From contig NZ_KB898185.1 of NCBI RefSeq assembly GCF_000377505.1, forward strand, positions 434,001-498,000: a DNA stretch of 64,000 bases, written 5' to 3'. The translations under genes and the position numbers were made by a program. The notes beneath the pieces are model-generated. The model was not told where the DNA came from and searched no databases. It saw only the letters and a list, made by a program, of their open reading frames with translations. Below, in pieces: positions 33,803 through 43,670 of this stretch; the first letter of the stretch is position 1; each line of letters begins with the position of its first letter. Source of the stretch: Paenibacillus massiliensis 2301065 = DSM 16942. Lineage in GTDB: Bacteria > Bacillota > Bacilli > Paenibacillales > Paenibacillaceae.

Positions 33803-35437
33803 TTATTCCATCCTTCCATCCTTCTGCGGCAGCAATGCTTTGATTCGGAATGCCATGCGAAGACGCAACGTCTCCTCCGGGTCCTTCAGGCTGCGACCGA
33901 TAATTTCCTCGCATTTTTCCAACCTATAGATCACTGTATTCCGATGAATGTACAGTCTCTTTGCCGTCTCGGCAAGTTGGCAATGGGCCTCCAAATAAAC
34001 GGATAGCGTCTGGATTAACATATGATGATCCTTGAGCGTCTCATCCTCGAAGCCCTGCATCGTATCGGCGTAAAATTTCCGTAGATGCTCAAGAGGGATC
34101 ATACGCAAAATCTCCGGCACTTCCTTCGGATGATACATCTCGATAAACCGTGTCTTACCTGCCATGCCGCCGAAGTAAAGGGCTTCGTTCGCCTCTTTGT
34201 AGGAGACAGGGATCTGGGCGAGTGGCTGTGCATAGCTGCTGAAACCAAACGACAACTCCGAACCGAAATACGTAGCAATTTTCCCCTGAAGGTGTTCCAG
34301 CAGCGCAAAAAAAGAAGGTTTGAGTGTTTTCCATTCCTCGACCATTGGCATGAGCAATACGTAGGCGCGATCGTGAGTGAACAGATGTAGCGGATAGCGA
34401 AAATGGACCAGCTCCCCTTCAAGATGCTCAGCGATCCGGTCTTGTTCGGCTTTATACTGCATAAATGAGCTCGTTTTATCTCTGCCGTCGAGTTTGCCGA
34501 CTGCACAAAGATAGCGGTGATCAATGGATAGACCGAATTCCCTTCCTCGGCTGGCGATCTCCTCGCTGCTTGAAAATGCCCCTCCGATAAAATTGGTAAA
34601 AAACTCATTCTGGATGCGCCGGCGATTTTGCTTGAGCGCATTGTCCTTCATCAGCTCGAAAGCAATCACGTTGGTTGCCTGTTCAATAGTCAGAATACTA
34701 GAACGTTCCGATGGCGAAACAAATCCTTCAATACAGAGGTAGTGTAGTTGTCTGTGGGTATAGACGGGAAATAACGTCAGTGTCTCCTCTTCTCCGCCCA
34801 GCAGGGAAAAAGCAGTGAAATTGGATGTCTCCACATGAAAACGACCGCCGGCAGATAATAACGCTTCGAGCCGCGTGGCGGTGGAGGCGGTGCAACGACC
34901 AGATATCCGTTGAAGGTAAGGACCCAGTAAAAAAACAGGTAATCTCAACAAGGAGGACAACTGATCCAATAGCTTCGGGATGCCCTGGCCGCTCATGATA
35001 TGCTGGGTGAATTGTCGATGTGTCTGCATAGCGTTGTGCAGCTCGGTTGTCCGCACATCAAGGATATGGCTCAGCGACTTGTTGACAATATCGCCGAGCG
35101 AAGGCTCGACGGGCAGCTCCATTAGCGGTAGGTCCAACTGGTCAGCAAGCGTGATCGCCGATTCGGGAATGCTGCCGAGGAACCGCTTGCTTTTGATGCC
35201 TAAAGCCGCGCAGTTCTGGCGGCTCATTTCCCGAATCAATTCCAACAGCGCTGGCAGATCATCCTTTAAGTGAAAAGCGGTCGTAATGAGTAATTCATTG
35301 CTTTTAAGGTATGGAATGATATCTGGGGCGTCCATCATATTGACCGTGTGAACTTCCCGATTCAAGCCCTTTGCTCCCGCGACGATCGTTGTTCCGTCAA
35401 ATACGGGTAATTTCAGCAGATCATCCATTTTCATCAT
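33803..35437 (-). CDS. pucR: PucR family transcriptional regulator
   Basis: 544 aa from the ATG at 35437 (GGGGGG upstream at about 7 bases). The N-terminal PucR domain (MDDLLKLPVFDGTTIVAGA..., YLKSNELLITTAFHLKDD) is followed by a linker/GAF-like region and a C-terminal helix-turn-helix, LAETAKRLYIHRNTVIYRL (HTH_30). PucR in B. subtilis controls purine catabolism and needs allantoin-type inducers. It is divergent from the allC/pucG operon and lies beside the other pathway genes, so it is the likely local regulator. No convincing PucR box was found by eye. Confidence 0.9.
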   Translation of the reverse strand: MMKMDDLLKLPVFDGTTIVAGAKGLNREVHTVNMMDAPDIIPYLKSNELLITTAFHLKDDLPALLELIREMSRQNCAALGIKSKRFLGSIPESAITLADQLDLPLMELPVEPSLGDIVNKSLSHILDVRTTELHNAMQTHRQFTQHIMSGQGIPKLLDQLSSLLRLPVFLLGPYLQRISGRCTASTATRLEALLSAGGRFHVETSNFTAFSLLGGEEETLTLFPVYTHRQLHYLCIEGFVSPSERSSILTIEQATNVIAFELMKDNALKQNRRRIQNEFFTNFIGGAFSSSEEIASRGREFGLSIDHRYLCAVGKLDGRDKTSSFMQYKAEQDRIAEHLEGELVHFRYPLHLFTHDRAYVLLMPMVEEWKTLKPSFFALLEHLQGKIATYFGSELSFGFSSYAQPLAQIPVSYKEANEALYFGGMAGKTRFIEMYHPKEVPEILRMIPLEHLRKFYADTMQGFEDETLKDHHMLIQTLSVYLEAHCQLAETAKRLYIHRNTVIYRLEKCEEIIGRSLKDPEETLRLRMAFRIKALLPQKDGRME

Positions 35438-35607
35438 TCTCACGCCCCCCTTTAGTTAACATGACCAACAATTACTCTGATTCTTCTACATTTTCGTGAA
35501 TGATTTCCCTTTTGTTTTATTTTACGATTAATTAATAGCATTGCCAAGTTAAACAATATAACACCGATTGGAAAGCTTGGGCTGCCAGATTGGGGGAGAT
35601 TACATTG

Positions 35608-36852
35608 ATGATCAAACAACCGAAGCCGTCCGCCTTATTCGAACAGGTCGAACATATGATTGAATGGCTGGCTTCGCATGGGGAAGAACAAAGTGGCGGA
35701 GTAACACGGTTGCTGTATGACCCGGCTTGGAGCGCGGCCCAGCGGGCGATCGAGGGAAAAATGAAAGAAATTGGACTAACCGCACACTACGACGATGCCG
35801 GGAACCTGTTTGGACGTGTCTCTGGACGTGATCCAAAAGCGCGGGTCGTACTGACAGGATCGCATGTAGATACAGTGACCGGAGGCGGAAAATACGACGG
35901 AGCTTATGGCATCGTCGCTGCACTAATCGCCGTGCAATATTTGCTTACACATTACGGCCAGCCACTCAAGCCAATTGAGGTTGTGTCCCTATGCGAAGAA
36001 GAAGGAAGCCGCTTCCCGATGACCTACTGGGGTTCCGGTAATATTACGGGGGTGAAGAGCCGCGAGGCGGTTCACAACATCAAGGACGCAAAAGGCGTAC
36101 CGTTCGAACAGGCGATGCGCGATGCCGGGTTCGGAACAGGTCAACACCCGAAGCCAAAGCGCAAAGACCTGGAATGCTTTATCGAATTGCATATTGAGCA
36201 AGGCCAGGTGCTGGAACGGGAAGGCAAGTCGATCGGCGTCGTCAGCCACATCGTTGGACAACGCCGTTATGATATTACAGTCCATGGTGAGAGTAATCAT
36301 GCCGGCACGACCCCAATGCAGTGGCGCCGAGATGCCATGTCTACGGCTGCCGAGCTAATTCGAATACTGACGCATCGAGCCAAAGCAGATGAGAGCGGAC
36401 TCGTGGCTACCGTGGGTCGAATGGACGTTCACCCCAATGTCGGTAATGTCATTGCACGCGAGGTCACCTTTAGCCTGGACGTGCGCCACAGGGATGCAGA
36501 GACGATTCGGAACTTCTGCGAGGAATGCTTCGGGGAATTCGAGATGGTTGCGGCCGAACAAGGAACTCGCGTCGTGTGCTACAAATGGATGGATGAGCCT
36601 CCGGTAGCAATGGATCCTGCTCTAAACGCGATTGCTGAGGACATTTTAAAGCGCGAAGGCATTTCATACAAAACTATGACTAGCGGGGCGGGACACGATT
36701 CGCAGATATTCGGAACGTATTGTCCAACCGCACTGTTCTTTGTACCAAGTCGGGACGGCATTAGCCACTCACCCGCAGAATTTACGGATACGGAAGATTT
36801 GCAGCGCGGCGTGCGCTTGCTGATCGACATGCTGCACAAGTTGGCTTATTGA
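35608..36852 (+). CDS. pucF: Allantoate amidohydrolase (AllC/PucF)
   Basis: 414 aa from ATG 35608; GGGGGAG lies 9 bases upstream. M20 metallopeptidase fold with metal ligands: GSHVDTVTGGGKYDGAYG, CEEEGSRFPMTYWGSG, HIEQGQVLE, and the dimerisation domain around GESNHAGTTPMQWRRDAM. AllC releases CO2 and ammonia from allantoate to give ureidoglycine. Close relatives are N-carbamoyl amino acid hydrolases, but the operon (pucG 25 bases downstream) supports the allantoate role. Confidence 0.88.
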   Translation: MIKQPKPSALFEQVEHMIEWLASHGEEQSGGVTRLLYDPAWSAAQRAIEGKMKEIGLTAHYDDAGNLFGRVSGRDPKARVVLTGSHVDTVTGGGKYDGAYGIVAALIAVQYLLTHYGQPLKPIEVVSLCEEEGSRFPMTYWGSGNITGVKSREAVHNIKDAKGVPFEQAMRDAGFGTGQHPKPKRKDLECFIELHIEQGQVLEREGKSIGVVSHIVGQRRYDITVHGESNHAGTTPMQWRRDAMSTAAELIRILTHRAKADESGLVATVGRMDVHPNVGNVIAREVTFSLDVRHRDAETIRNFCEECFGEFEMVAAEQGTRVVCYKWMDEPPVAMDPALNAIAEDILKREGISYKTMTSGAGHDSQIFGTYCPTALFFVPSRDGISHSPAEFTDTEDLQRGVRLLIDMLHKLAY

Positions 36853-36877
36853 AGAACAATGAGGAGGCGGTTACGAG

Positions 36878-38128
36878 ATGACGAAGTACCGGGAAATTCA
36901 TGCACCTTTGAGAACAATCATGACACCAGGGCCAGTTGAGGTCGACCCTAGAGTTCTGCGAGCAATGGCAACGCCGATTCTAGGCCAATTTGATCCGGAA
37001 TTCACGCGAATGATGAACGAAACTATGGAAATGTTAAGACAAACATTCCAGACGACGAACCAGTGGGCCTTCCCTGTCGACGGTACTTCCCGCTCTGGCT
37101 TGGAAGCGGTACTGTGCAGTCTGATCGAACCGGGTGACAAAGTACTAGTGCCCATCTTCGGCCGCTTCGGCCATCTGCTGACCGAGATTGCCGAACGCCA
37201 TGGTGCAGAGCTTCATCTAATGGAATGTCCTTGGGGAGAAGTATTCGACCAACAGGCGGTCATCAACGAGATTGAGCGAGTACAGCCGAAAATCCTGGCG
37301 ATTGTGCATGGGGAGACTTCGACGGGCTGTATGCAGCCGTTGGACAAGATCGGCCCGGTCTGCCGCAAGCTCGGCGTATTGACAGTGGTTGATGCCGTCG
37401 CTTCAATCGGTGGCACCCCAGTCAAAGTGGATGAATGGCAGCTTGATGCGGTTATCGGCGGTACACAGAAGTGCATTTCCGTACCTTCTGGCATGGCACC
37501 CATCACATACAACGAGCGGGTTGAGCGCATTCTGGCGAGCCGAAAAAAAGTCGAGCGCGGTGTCGCAATTGAAAGCGACCATCGGGACGTGGCGCAGCCG
37601 ATTCGCAGCAACTACTTTGATCTAAGCCAGCTACAGGATTACTGGGGGCCGCGTCGTCTGAACCATCATACGGAAGCAACGTCTATGCTGTACGCGCTGC
37701 GCGAAGGCCTGCGCATCCTGCTTGACGAAGGGCTTGAAGAACGCTTCGAACGGCACAAGTTGCATGAAAAGGCGCTGATGTCCGGTATCCGTGGTATGGG
37801 CCTAGAGCTATTCAACGATGTGGCATGGAAGCTGCCAGTCGTGACGTGCGTGAAGATTCCGGAAGGTGTCGACGGCGAGTCCGTACGAACAATGCTTCTG
37901 AATCAGTTCGGTATCGAGATCGCAAGCTCATTCGGCCCGCTGCATGGGCAGATTTGGCGAATCGGCACGATGGGCTACAGTTGTCGCAAGGAGAATGTGC
38001 TATTCGTTCTGTCCGCGCTGGAAGCTGTGCTGATCCGACATCATGCCCCGATCGTGATTGGGCGCGGAGTGCAAGAGGCACTGGACGTGTATGAGCAGGC
38101 CCAATCAGGTACCGCCGTACTCGCCTAA
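36878..38128 (+). CDS. pucG: (S)-ureidoglycine-glyoxylate aminotransferase PucG
   Basis: 416-aa class V aminotransferase. PLP Lys198 in GGTQKCISVPSGMAP; substrate-binding residues in GPVEVDPRV near the N-terminus and RIGTMGYSCR near the C-terminus. PucG in B. subtilis transfers the amino group of ureidoglycine to glyoxylate, giving oxalurate and glycine. The alanine-glyoxylate aminotransferase family is the alternative, but clustering with allC makes PucG more likely. GAGGAGG precedes the ATG by 10 bases. Followed by a terminator. Confidence 0.88.
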   Translation: MTKYREIHAPLRTIMTPGPVEVDPRVLRAMATPILGQFDPEFTRMMNETMEMLRQTFQTTNQWAFPVDGTSRSGLEAVLCSLIEPGDKVLVPIFGRFGHLLTEIAERHGAELHLMECPWGEVFDQQAVINEIERVQPKILAIVHGETSTGCMQPLDKIGPVCRKLGVLTVVDAVASIGGTPVKVDEWQLDAVIGGTQKCISVPSGMAPITYNERVERILASRKKVERGVAIESDHRDVAQPIRSNYFDLSQLQDYWGPRRLNHHTEATSMLYALREGLRILLDEGLEERFERHKLHEKALMSGIRGMGLELFNDVAWKLPVVTCVKIPEGVDGESVRTMLLNQFGIEIASSFGPLHGQIWRIGTMGYSCRKENVLFVLSALEAVLIRHHAPIVIGRGVQEALDVYEQAQSGTAVLA

Positions 38129-38196
38129 ATGTGACCATGGTGCAGAAGATGTAGCCCATAGGCCTCTTGCTGTGCACTTGTATTTTAGGGAAAGAT

Positions 38197-38228
38197 AAGG
38201 ATTCCGGGAATTTCCGGAATCCTTTTGT
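38197..38228 (+). terminator. Intrinsic terminator after pucG
   Basis: AAGGATTCCGG (38197-38207) pairs with CCGGAATCCTT (38214-38224), then TTG. Splits the allC-pucG unit from the permease-amidase-FAH unit. Confidence 0.8.
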
Positions 38229-38316
38229 ATAAACTCAGCTTTGTTCAAGGAACCCCGAGTGCGTAATAAATCTGCTCGGATACCATCTCAACGAAGCTCC
38301 AAGCGGAGTGTGAAAT

Positions 38317-39726
38317 ATGAACAATATCAACTGGCTGCGCTCAGGACTCGCAGGGCTGCAGTGGCTCTTCTTCTTATTTACCAACACGGTAGTCATTCCA
38401 ATCACGGTCGGAGCAGCGTTTGGGCTACCGCAGGAGAAGATTCAATTTCTGATTCAATGCTCGTTTGTCTTAACAGGGCTCGCTTGCGTAATTCAGGCAG
38501 GACTCGGACATAAAAGAGCCGTCATGGAAGGACAGTCTGGCTTGTGGTGGGGTGTCATTCTAAGCCTTAGTGCGGCTGCACCGTCACTGGGCATTTCGTT
38601 GACGGAACTGGGCGGTAGCCTGGCCGTTGGAATCTTGATCTCGGGTGTGGTCACCATTCTGATCGGTGTCTGCGGGCTAGCTGCTCCATTGTCGAAACTA
38701 TTTACGCCGGGAGTGATGGCTGTGTTCATGTTCCTGCTCGGCTGCAGGCTGAACATGATTTTTCTCGAAGGCATGCTCGGCATTTCATCTGGGTCATCGT
38801 CTGAAGCCACAGCAATTCAGCCAGCCGTGTTCCTGTTGGCTGCTGCCGTTGCCTTTTTTGTCGCAGTCTTGTCAGTAAAAGCCCGGCCCGCGATCGGGCA
38901 GTATGCACTGCTGATTGGTATTTTGGGCGGATGGGTGCTATATGCGCTTAGCTTCGGCAGAGACGATGGAGCATCCAATGTTGGAAGTATAGACATGGGC
39001 TGGTTTCCGCTCGGTGGGCCTACGGACGGACTGAACGCCGGTGTGGTAGCGATTGCCGTTATCGCCGGGCTCGTCAACGCCTCCAATACGTTTGGCGCAC
39101 TGAAGGGAACGGATAGTATTTACGAGCAGGAAGCATCAGGAAGGCAATACAGACGCTCCTTCACGATCAGCGGTGTGCTCGCAGTTGCCTCGGGATTACT
39201 GGGACTTGTCCCCTACGCTCCCTACGTTTCCTCTGTAGGCTTCCTCCAGCAGACTCGTATCCGGGATCGGCTTCCGTTTGTAATCGGTGGTCTTTTGTTC
39301 GCGGGCATCGGCCTAATTAAGGCGATCAGCGGCGTATTGACGCAACTCCCGCTCAGCATCGGAAGCGCTGTGCTTCTCGTGACGTATCTGCGATTGCTAG
39401 GCTCCTCCCTGCAATATTTCGGGCAAATTCGTATGGATGCCGCCAACCTGTACCGAACAGCAGCACCTTTATTCGTAGGGATCATCATTATGGGATTGCC
39501 TTCCGAATCGTTCACTTCACTGCCCGCCCTACTGCGGCCGCTACTTGGAAACGGTCTGCTGGTCGGTATTTTACTCGCATTACTATTAGACCGGCTTCGG
39601 ATCAGCTCTTCCCCACAAGATCAGGCGACTACCTTGAGGAAGATTCAAATCCCTGATACGGTAAAGTCTCATCGTTCCCGTAGCACGCTTACTACGAATT
39701 TGAAACCGAAAGGAGAACAGCAATGA
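38317..39726 (+). CDS. NCS2 family purine/uracil permease
   Basis: 469 aa with 12 or more hydrophobic segments. Nucleobase-cation symporter-2 features: an LQW segment early (GLAGLQWLFF), a GLVNASNTFGAL motif containing the conserved N-x-x-G-x-L, and PLSIGSAVLL near the C-terminus. Related proteins import uracil, xanthine or uric acid; its place in a catabolic cluster suggests a purine. The start has GCGGAG about 10 bases upstream. The stop overlaps the amidase start by 4 bases (ATGA), so translation is coupled. Confidence 0.85.
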   Translation: MNNINWLRSGLAGLQWLFFLFTNTVVIPITVGAAFGLPQEKIQFLIQCSFVLTGLACVIQAGLGHKRAVMEGQSGLWWGVILSLSAAAPSLGISLTELGGSLAVGILISGVVTILIGVCGLAAPLSKLFTPGVMAVFMFLLGCRLNMIFLEGMLGISSGSSSEATAIQPAVFLLAAAVAFFVAVLSVKARPAIGQYALLIGILGGWVLYALSFGRDDGASNVGSIDMGWFPLGGPTDGLNAGVVAIAVIAGLVNASNTFGALKGTDSIYEQEASGRQYRRSFTISGVLAVASGLLGLVPYAPYVSSVGFLQQTRIRDRLPFVIGGLLFAGIGLIKAISGVLTQLPLSIGSAVLLVTYLRLLGSSLQYFGQIRMDAANLYRTAAPLFVGIIIMGLPSESFTSLPALLRPLLGNGLLVGILLALLLDRLRISSSPQDQATTLRKIQIPDTVKSHRSRSTLTTNLKPKGEQQ

Positions 39727-41048
39727 GTACGAAAAATGAGAATCAAACGGAGGGATTCCAACTCCACACAAAGTCGAAGATGGTGTCACCCATGTCCGAC
39801 CAATGGAGAGCATTCGTAGATACTTCCATGAAGCGACCCGCCAACGGAACAGGGTTACTCACTGGACTAACGTTCGCAGTGAAGGACGTCTTCGATATCA
39901 AGGGCGCTACAAGCGGAGCCGGCAACCCGGATTGGCTTCGCACACATGAGCCTTCGGAATCTACAGCTCCTTCAATATTGGCATTACTAGCAAACGGCGC
40001 AAGGCTTGAAGGCACGACGCAGACGGACGAATTGATGTACAGCCTGAACGGAGAAAACGCCCATTACGGCACGCCGATTAACCCCCACGCACCAGATCGA
40101 ATTCCCGGGGGCTCGTCAAGCGGCTCGGCCGTAGCTGCTGCTGCAGGACTGGTCGATTTCGCCGTAGGAACGGACACAGGCGGTTCGGTGCGCATTCCAT
40201 CATCGTATTGTGGCCTATACGGCTTCCGTCCGACGCATGGAGCCGTATCCGCGGAAGGAGTCATTCCGCTGGCGCGAAGTTTCGATACGGTTGGCTGGAT
40301 GAGTCGGTCTGCCAAGATCTTGCTCGACGTGGGCAGGGTCCTATTGGAACAAAATCCAGCTAATTCTGATGGTGAATCGAGCTTAAGCATCGAGAGTGAA
40401 CACGACATAGATCTCCTATTCAATATCAGTCCCCCCTCATTCACCCGCTTTCTCACGGCGGAAGAAGCCTGGAGCCTGCCCGAACCGGATGACCGTTCGA
40501 TCCTCCTTGCGAAGCTACATGGTCTCGGCGACTGGGAGGATAACCACACGGCTATCCGATTAACTGAGCCTGAAGAGAGCCTGGCAGACTGGTCGGCGGC
40601 GTTCCGTGTTCTTCAAGGGCTAGAGATCGCGCGTGAACATAGCGAATGGATCGCAAAAGAACATCCGACATTTGGGCCGGGCATTGCGGAACGCTTCGAA
40701 TGGGCCGGTACACTGGAGGAATCCGCAAGCGCGGTTGAAGCAGCTTTACGTGCTCGTGTACAGCGCACGCTTGTGGAACTGCTGGGTGAAGACGGAATTC
40801 TGGCTATACCCACTGCACCTGGCCCAGCTCCACTGTTAGGATTACAAGGTCCAGAAGCTGAGGCATACCGAGCGAAAACAATGCAGCTCTCCTGTATTGC
40901 GGGACTTTCCGGTCTGCCTCAGGTTACCGTACCAGTAATCCGTCAGGACGGACTGCCGATCGGACTATCTTTTATCGGCGGTTTGAATACGGATCTCCAG
41001 TTGCTGTATTGGGTGACTAAACATTTTACAGAAGAGGTGCATGGATGA
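39723..41048 (+). CDS. Amidase signature enzyme
   Basis: 441-aa amidase with the Ser-cisSer-Lys triad: Lys in LTFAVKDVFDIKG, cis-Ser in GGSSSGSAVAAAAG and nucleophilic Ser in GTDTGGSVRIPSS. The protein belongs to the AtzE/GatA group. In allantoin clusters such as hpx of Klebsiella, AtzE-like amidases accompany oxamate or oxalurate breakdown; here it could act on oxamate, oxalurate or an N-carbamoyl product. It overlaps its neighbours at both ends by 4 bases (NCS2 permease before, FAH protein after), showing one translational unit. The substrate is inferred from context only. Confidence 0.85.
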   Translation: MSTKNENQTEGFQLHTKSKMVSPMSDQWRAFVDTSMKRPANGTGLLTGLTFAVKDVFDIKGATSGAGNPDWLRTHEPSESTAPSILALLANGARLEGTTQTDELMYSLNGENAHYGTPINPHAPDRIPGGSSSGSAVAAAAGLVDFAVGTDTGGSVRIPSSYCGLYGFRPTHGAVSAEGVIPLARSFDTVGWMSRSAKILLDVGRVLLEQNPANSDGESSLSIESEHDIDLLFNISPPSFTRFLTAEEAWSLPEPDDRSILLAKLHGLGDWEDNHTAIRLTEPEESLADWSAAFRVLQGLEIAREHSEWIAKEHPTFGPGIAERFEWAGTLEESASAVEAALRARVQRTLVELLGEDGILAIPTAPGPAPLLGLQGPEAEAYRAKTMQLSCIAGLSGLPQVTVPVIRQDGLPIGLSFIGGLNTDLQLLYWVTKHFTEEVHG

Positions 41049-41917
41049 AACTCGTGACGATTACGCACAAGGGACGGGAGCAAATTGCTTTTTTGACGGA
41101 TCGGGGCATGATCCCCCTGGCTTGGCTGAATGAACAGGAAGGCACAGCTTGGAACACAGACCTCTTCACGCTACTGCAACAAAAACGACTGAATTCGCTG
41201 CGCCACTGGTATACCAACGGTGGTCAGGAGCACCTCGACAAAGCCCCTGCCCTGCTCGCAGGCGAAGTTTCTTACCGCGCACTTTACAGTCAGCCGGGCA
41301 AAATCATCGGCGTCGGCATGAACTATCTGGCAAAGGCGATAGAGCTGTCCGGGCGTCCTCCTGAGGATGAGCCAGTTATTTTCCTCAAGCCGGATACATC
41401 ACTGATTGGCCCTGGTGAAGCGATCCATCTCCCCACTGGAGCCGGACAGATCACCGCAGAGGCGGAGCTAGCCATCGTCATCGGACACACGTGCAAGAAG
41501 CTCCGTGAAGAGGAAGCGATGAGCGTCGTAGCTGGATATACGACAGCACTCGATATGACCGCCAAGGATATCCACGCTCGCAATCCTCGGTTTATGCAGC
41601 GTGCCAAAAGCTTTGACACGTTCCTGAGCCTTGGCTCCTCCCTATCCACACCTGACGAATATGACAATCTACCTGATCTTGAGATCGAGACCATACTCAA
41701 CGGCCAAGTCACTCACAGCAATTCTGTTAGCCGAATGATCTTTTCCCCCGCATACCTGATCTCCTTCCTGTCACATGTGATGACGCTGCAACCGGGAGAT
41801 GTCATTTTGACGGGGACACCGGGGTCGGTCGTTATTGAGCCAGGAGACGAGGTAGGATGTCGGATTGCAGGGCTGGAGACGCTGAACAATTCGGTAGAGC
41901 CAACTCCACCTTTGTAA
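41045..41917 (+). CDS. Fumarylacetoacetate hydrolase (FAH) family protein
   Basis: 290 aa. FAH-fold metal ligands lie in ITAEAELAIVIG (the E-x-E pair) and the downstream Asp in TALDMTAKD; GVGMNY opens the catalytic domain and LTGTPGSVVIEPGD closes it. FAH enzymes cleave or decarboxylate 2-keto compounds, using Mg or Mn. Some members in purine pathways are called ureidoglycolate lyase by annotation. Here it is translationally coupled to the amidase, so both may process the same pathway intermediate. Function otherwise unproven. Confidence 0.85.
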   Translation: MKLVTITHKGREQIAFLTDRGMIPLAWLNEQEGTAWNTDLFTLLQQKRLNSLRHWYTNGGQEHLDKAPALLAGEVSYRALYSQPGKIIGVGMNYLAKAIELSGRPPEDEPVIFLKPDTSLIGPGEAIHLPTGAGQITAEAELAIVIGHTCKKLREEEAMSVVAGYTTALDMTAKDIHARNPRFMQRAKSFDTFLSLGSSLSTPDEYDNLPDLEIETILNGQVTHSNSVSRMIFSPAYLISFLSHVMTLQPGDVILTGTPGSVVIEPGDEVGCRIAGLETLNNSVEPTPPL

Positions 41918-42229
41918 TTTTTCATTCAAAAGATTGTCTCAAAAACAATAACTAACATATATATAACATTATATGATATATTTTTTTGTTCAAATCCAAC
42001 AAAAAACCTGATTATAATTTACGTTTTTGTCAATGCATTGTGAAACCAAGGTGATAAAATAAGAATCAGTAATCACGAGATAGAATACATTACATATTAA
42101 AGTTATGTTATCTAACGATGATTCAATCACCTGTGGTGTATGCAAGGAACTGGCAGAACGACTTAAGTAATCTTGAAGGCGATCAGTTCAGCCTGCGCAC
42201 CCCATAAAAAAGAGGGAGTGGAGCCGAAT
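41918..42229. other. A/T-rich 312-bp promoter region before pucI
   Basis: No coding gene. 41940-42060 is very A/T-rich (runs such as ATATATATAAC and ATATTTTTTT). This spacing suggests pucI-pucH have a promoter separate from the amidase/FAH unit. I found no clear terminator for the FAH gene. Confidence 0.5.
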
Positions 42230-43633
42230 ATGTCTATGAATTTGACAAGTCGTGTGTTGGAGGAGACACCATTGCAAGAAAATATCAGTGTGGACGACTC
42301 CCTAAAACCAAAGCGGGAGAGCGACAGAACGATTGGATCGGTCTCTTACATGTTTATGTGGATTGGGGACGGTGTAAATCTCGGTAACATGACACTCGGC
42401 GCGAGCCTGATTGCTGCTGGCATCGCAACGCTTAATCTCTTCCAGACTGTTGTAGCAGCGATCATTGCAATTGGCATCATTTCGGTGCTCTTCGCCTTGA
42501 ACGACCGCTTCGGCTACCGGACGGGTATACCTTATGTGGTCCAGTTACGGATGTCTTTCGGCATCAAAGGGTCCATCATCTCCTCGTTCCTGCGCGGTGT
42601 CCCTGCTATCGTCTGGTATGGCTTCCAAAGTTGGGTCGGAGCAACTGCACTGAACGAGATCGTCAAGGTGCTGAGTAGCGGAAGCTTCGATAGCATCCCG
42701 ATTTGTTTCGTGGTATTGCAGGCGGCTCAGATTGTCCTTTCGCTTTATGGCTTTCATGCGATCAAGTGGGTGGAGACGCTTGCCTCTGTCGTCATCATGC
42801 TAGCACTTGTCTATGTATTCGGCATACTACTCAATTCCCACAGTGCCGCGATTACCGAAAATTGGGTAAATGCACAAGGCACATGGGGACTCCCGTTCTT
42901 CGCCTTCATCATGGTGTTCCTCGGCAACTATGCAGCGATCTTCCTGAGTGCAGGTGACTATTCCCGTGAGCTCAAGAGCGGTATTAGCAACAAAAAACGC
43001 AGCATGCTGTATTTCTTCCCCATCATTATTGCTTATGGCTTCGTCCTGACAATCGGAGTCATGATGGCTGCTGCCACAGGCATCTCAAATCCGGTCAAAG
43101 CATTTGCGGTCATCGTCGACAATCCTTATATCACCGTCGGTGTATCGGCCTTCATCGTCATTGGTGCGGTTGCCGTCAACATGGTCGCCAACATCGTGCC
43201 GCCAGCTTACGTTATTTCACTCGTCACCAAGCTTAAATACAAAGCTTCTGTCATTGTAACCGGATTGCTTGCACTCTGCTCCTTCCCGTGGGTTCTCGTG
43301 CAGGATTCCTCCGCTAAAGGCTTGAATACATTCATCCTGATTTACTCTGCTTTCTTAGGTCCGATTGTCGCCATTATGTTAGTCGAATACTACATCCTTC
43401 GCAAACAGAAGGTCGACACGACAGAGCTGTACCTAGAGAATGGCTCCTTCAAAGGCTACAATCCAAGCGCCATGCTCGCCATGCTCATTGGAGCTGGTGC
43501 GGCCTTCCTGCTGGTCGACATCGGCTGGATCATCGGATTTACCGTTGCAGGTATCGCATATCTTTTGCTAAGCAAGCTAGCATTCAAAGGCTCATCTTTC
43601 AAGAAGGGTACGATTTTTGAAGAATCTGTCTGA
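42230..43633 (+). CDS. pucI: NCS1 family allantoin permease
   Basis: 467 aa with about 12 membrane helices. NCS1 (allantoin/hydantoin/cytosine) features: SDRTIGSVSYMFMWIGDGVNLG near the N-terminus and FLGNYAAIFLSAGDYSREL in the middle, where the D-Y-S-R region is conserved. B. subtilis PucI imports allantoin, and the following gene encodes allantoinase. Start ATG 42230 with GGAG about 9 bases upstream; the upstream frame start at 42173 has none. Confidence 0.88.
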   Translation: MSMNLTSRVLEETPLQENISVDDSLKPKRESDRTIGSVSYMFMWIGDGVNLGNMTLGASLIAAGIATLNLFQTVVAAIIAIGIISVLFALNDRFGYRTGIPYVVQLRMSFGIKGSIISSFLRGVPAIVWYGFQSWVGATALNEIVKVLSSGSFDSIPICFVVLQAAQIVLSLYGFHAIKWVETLASVVIMLALVYVFGILLNSHSAAITENWVNAQGTWGLPFFAFIMVFLGNYAAIFLSAGDYSRELKSGISNKKRSMLYFFPIIIAYGFVLTIGVMMAAATGISNPVKAFAVIVDNPYITVGVSAFIVIGAVAVNMVANIVPPAYVISLVTKLKYKASVIVTGLLALCSFPWVLVQDSSAKGLNTFILIYSAFLGPIVAIMLVEYYILRKQKVDTTELYLENGSFKGYNPSAMLAMLIGAGAAFLLVDIGWIIGFTVAGIAYLLLSKLAFKGSSFKKGTIFEESV

Positions 43634-43670
43634 ACAATACATTAACACCACCTAATGAGGAGAGATGTGC

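Noticed and set aside
38229..38316. Purine riboswitch before the NCS2 permease
   Set aside because: The leader is short and lacks the conserved purine-riboswitch junction sequences that I would expect.
38241..38513. 90-codon plus-strand frame before the NCS2 permease
   Set aside because: It overlaps the permease start in another frame and has no ribosome binding site; the permease has 12 membrane helices and coupled downstream genes.
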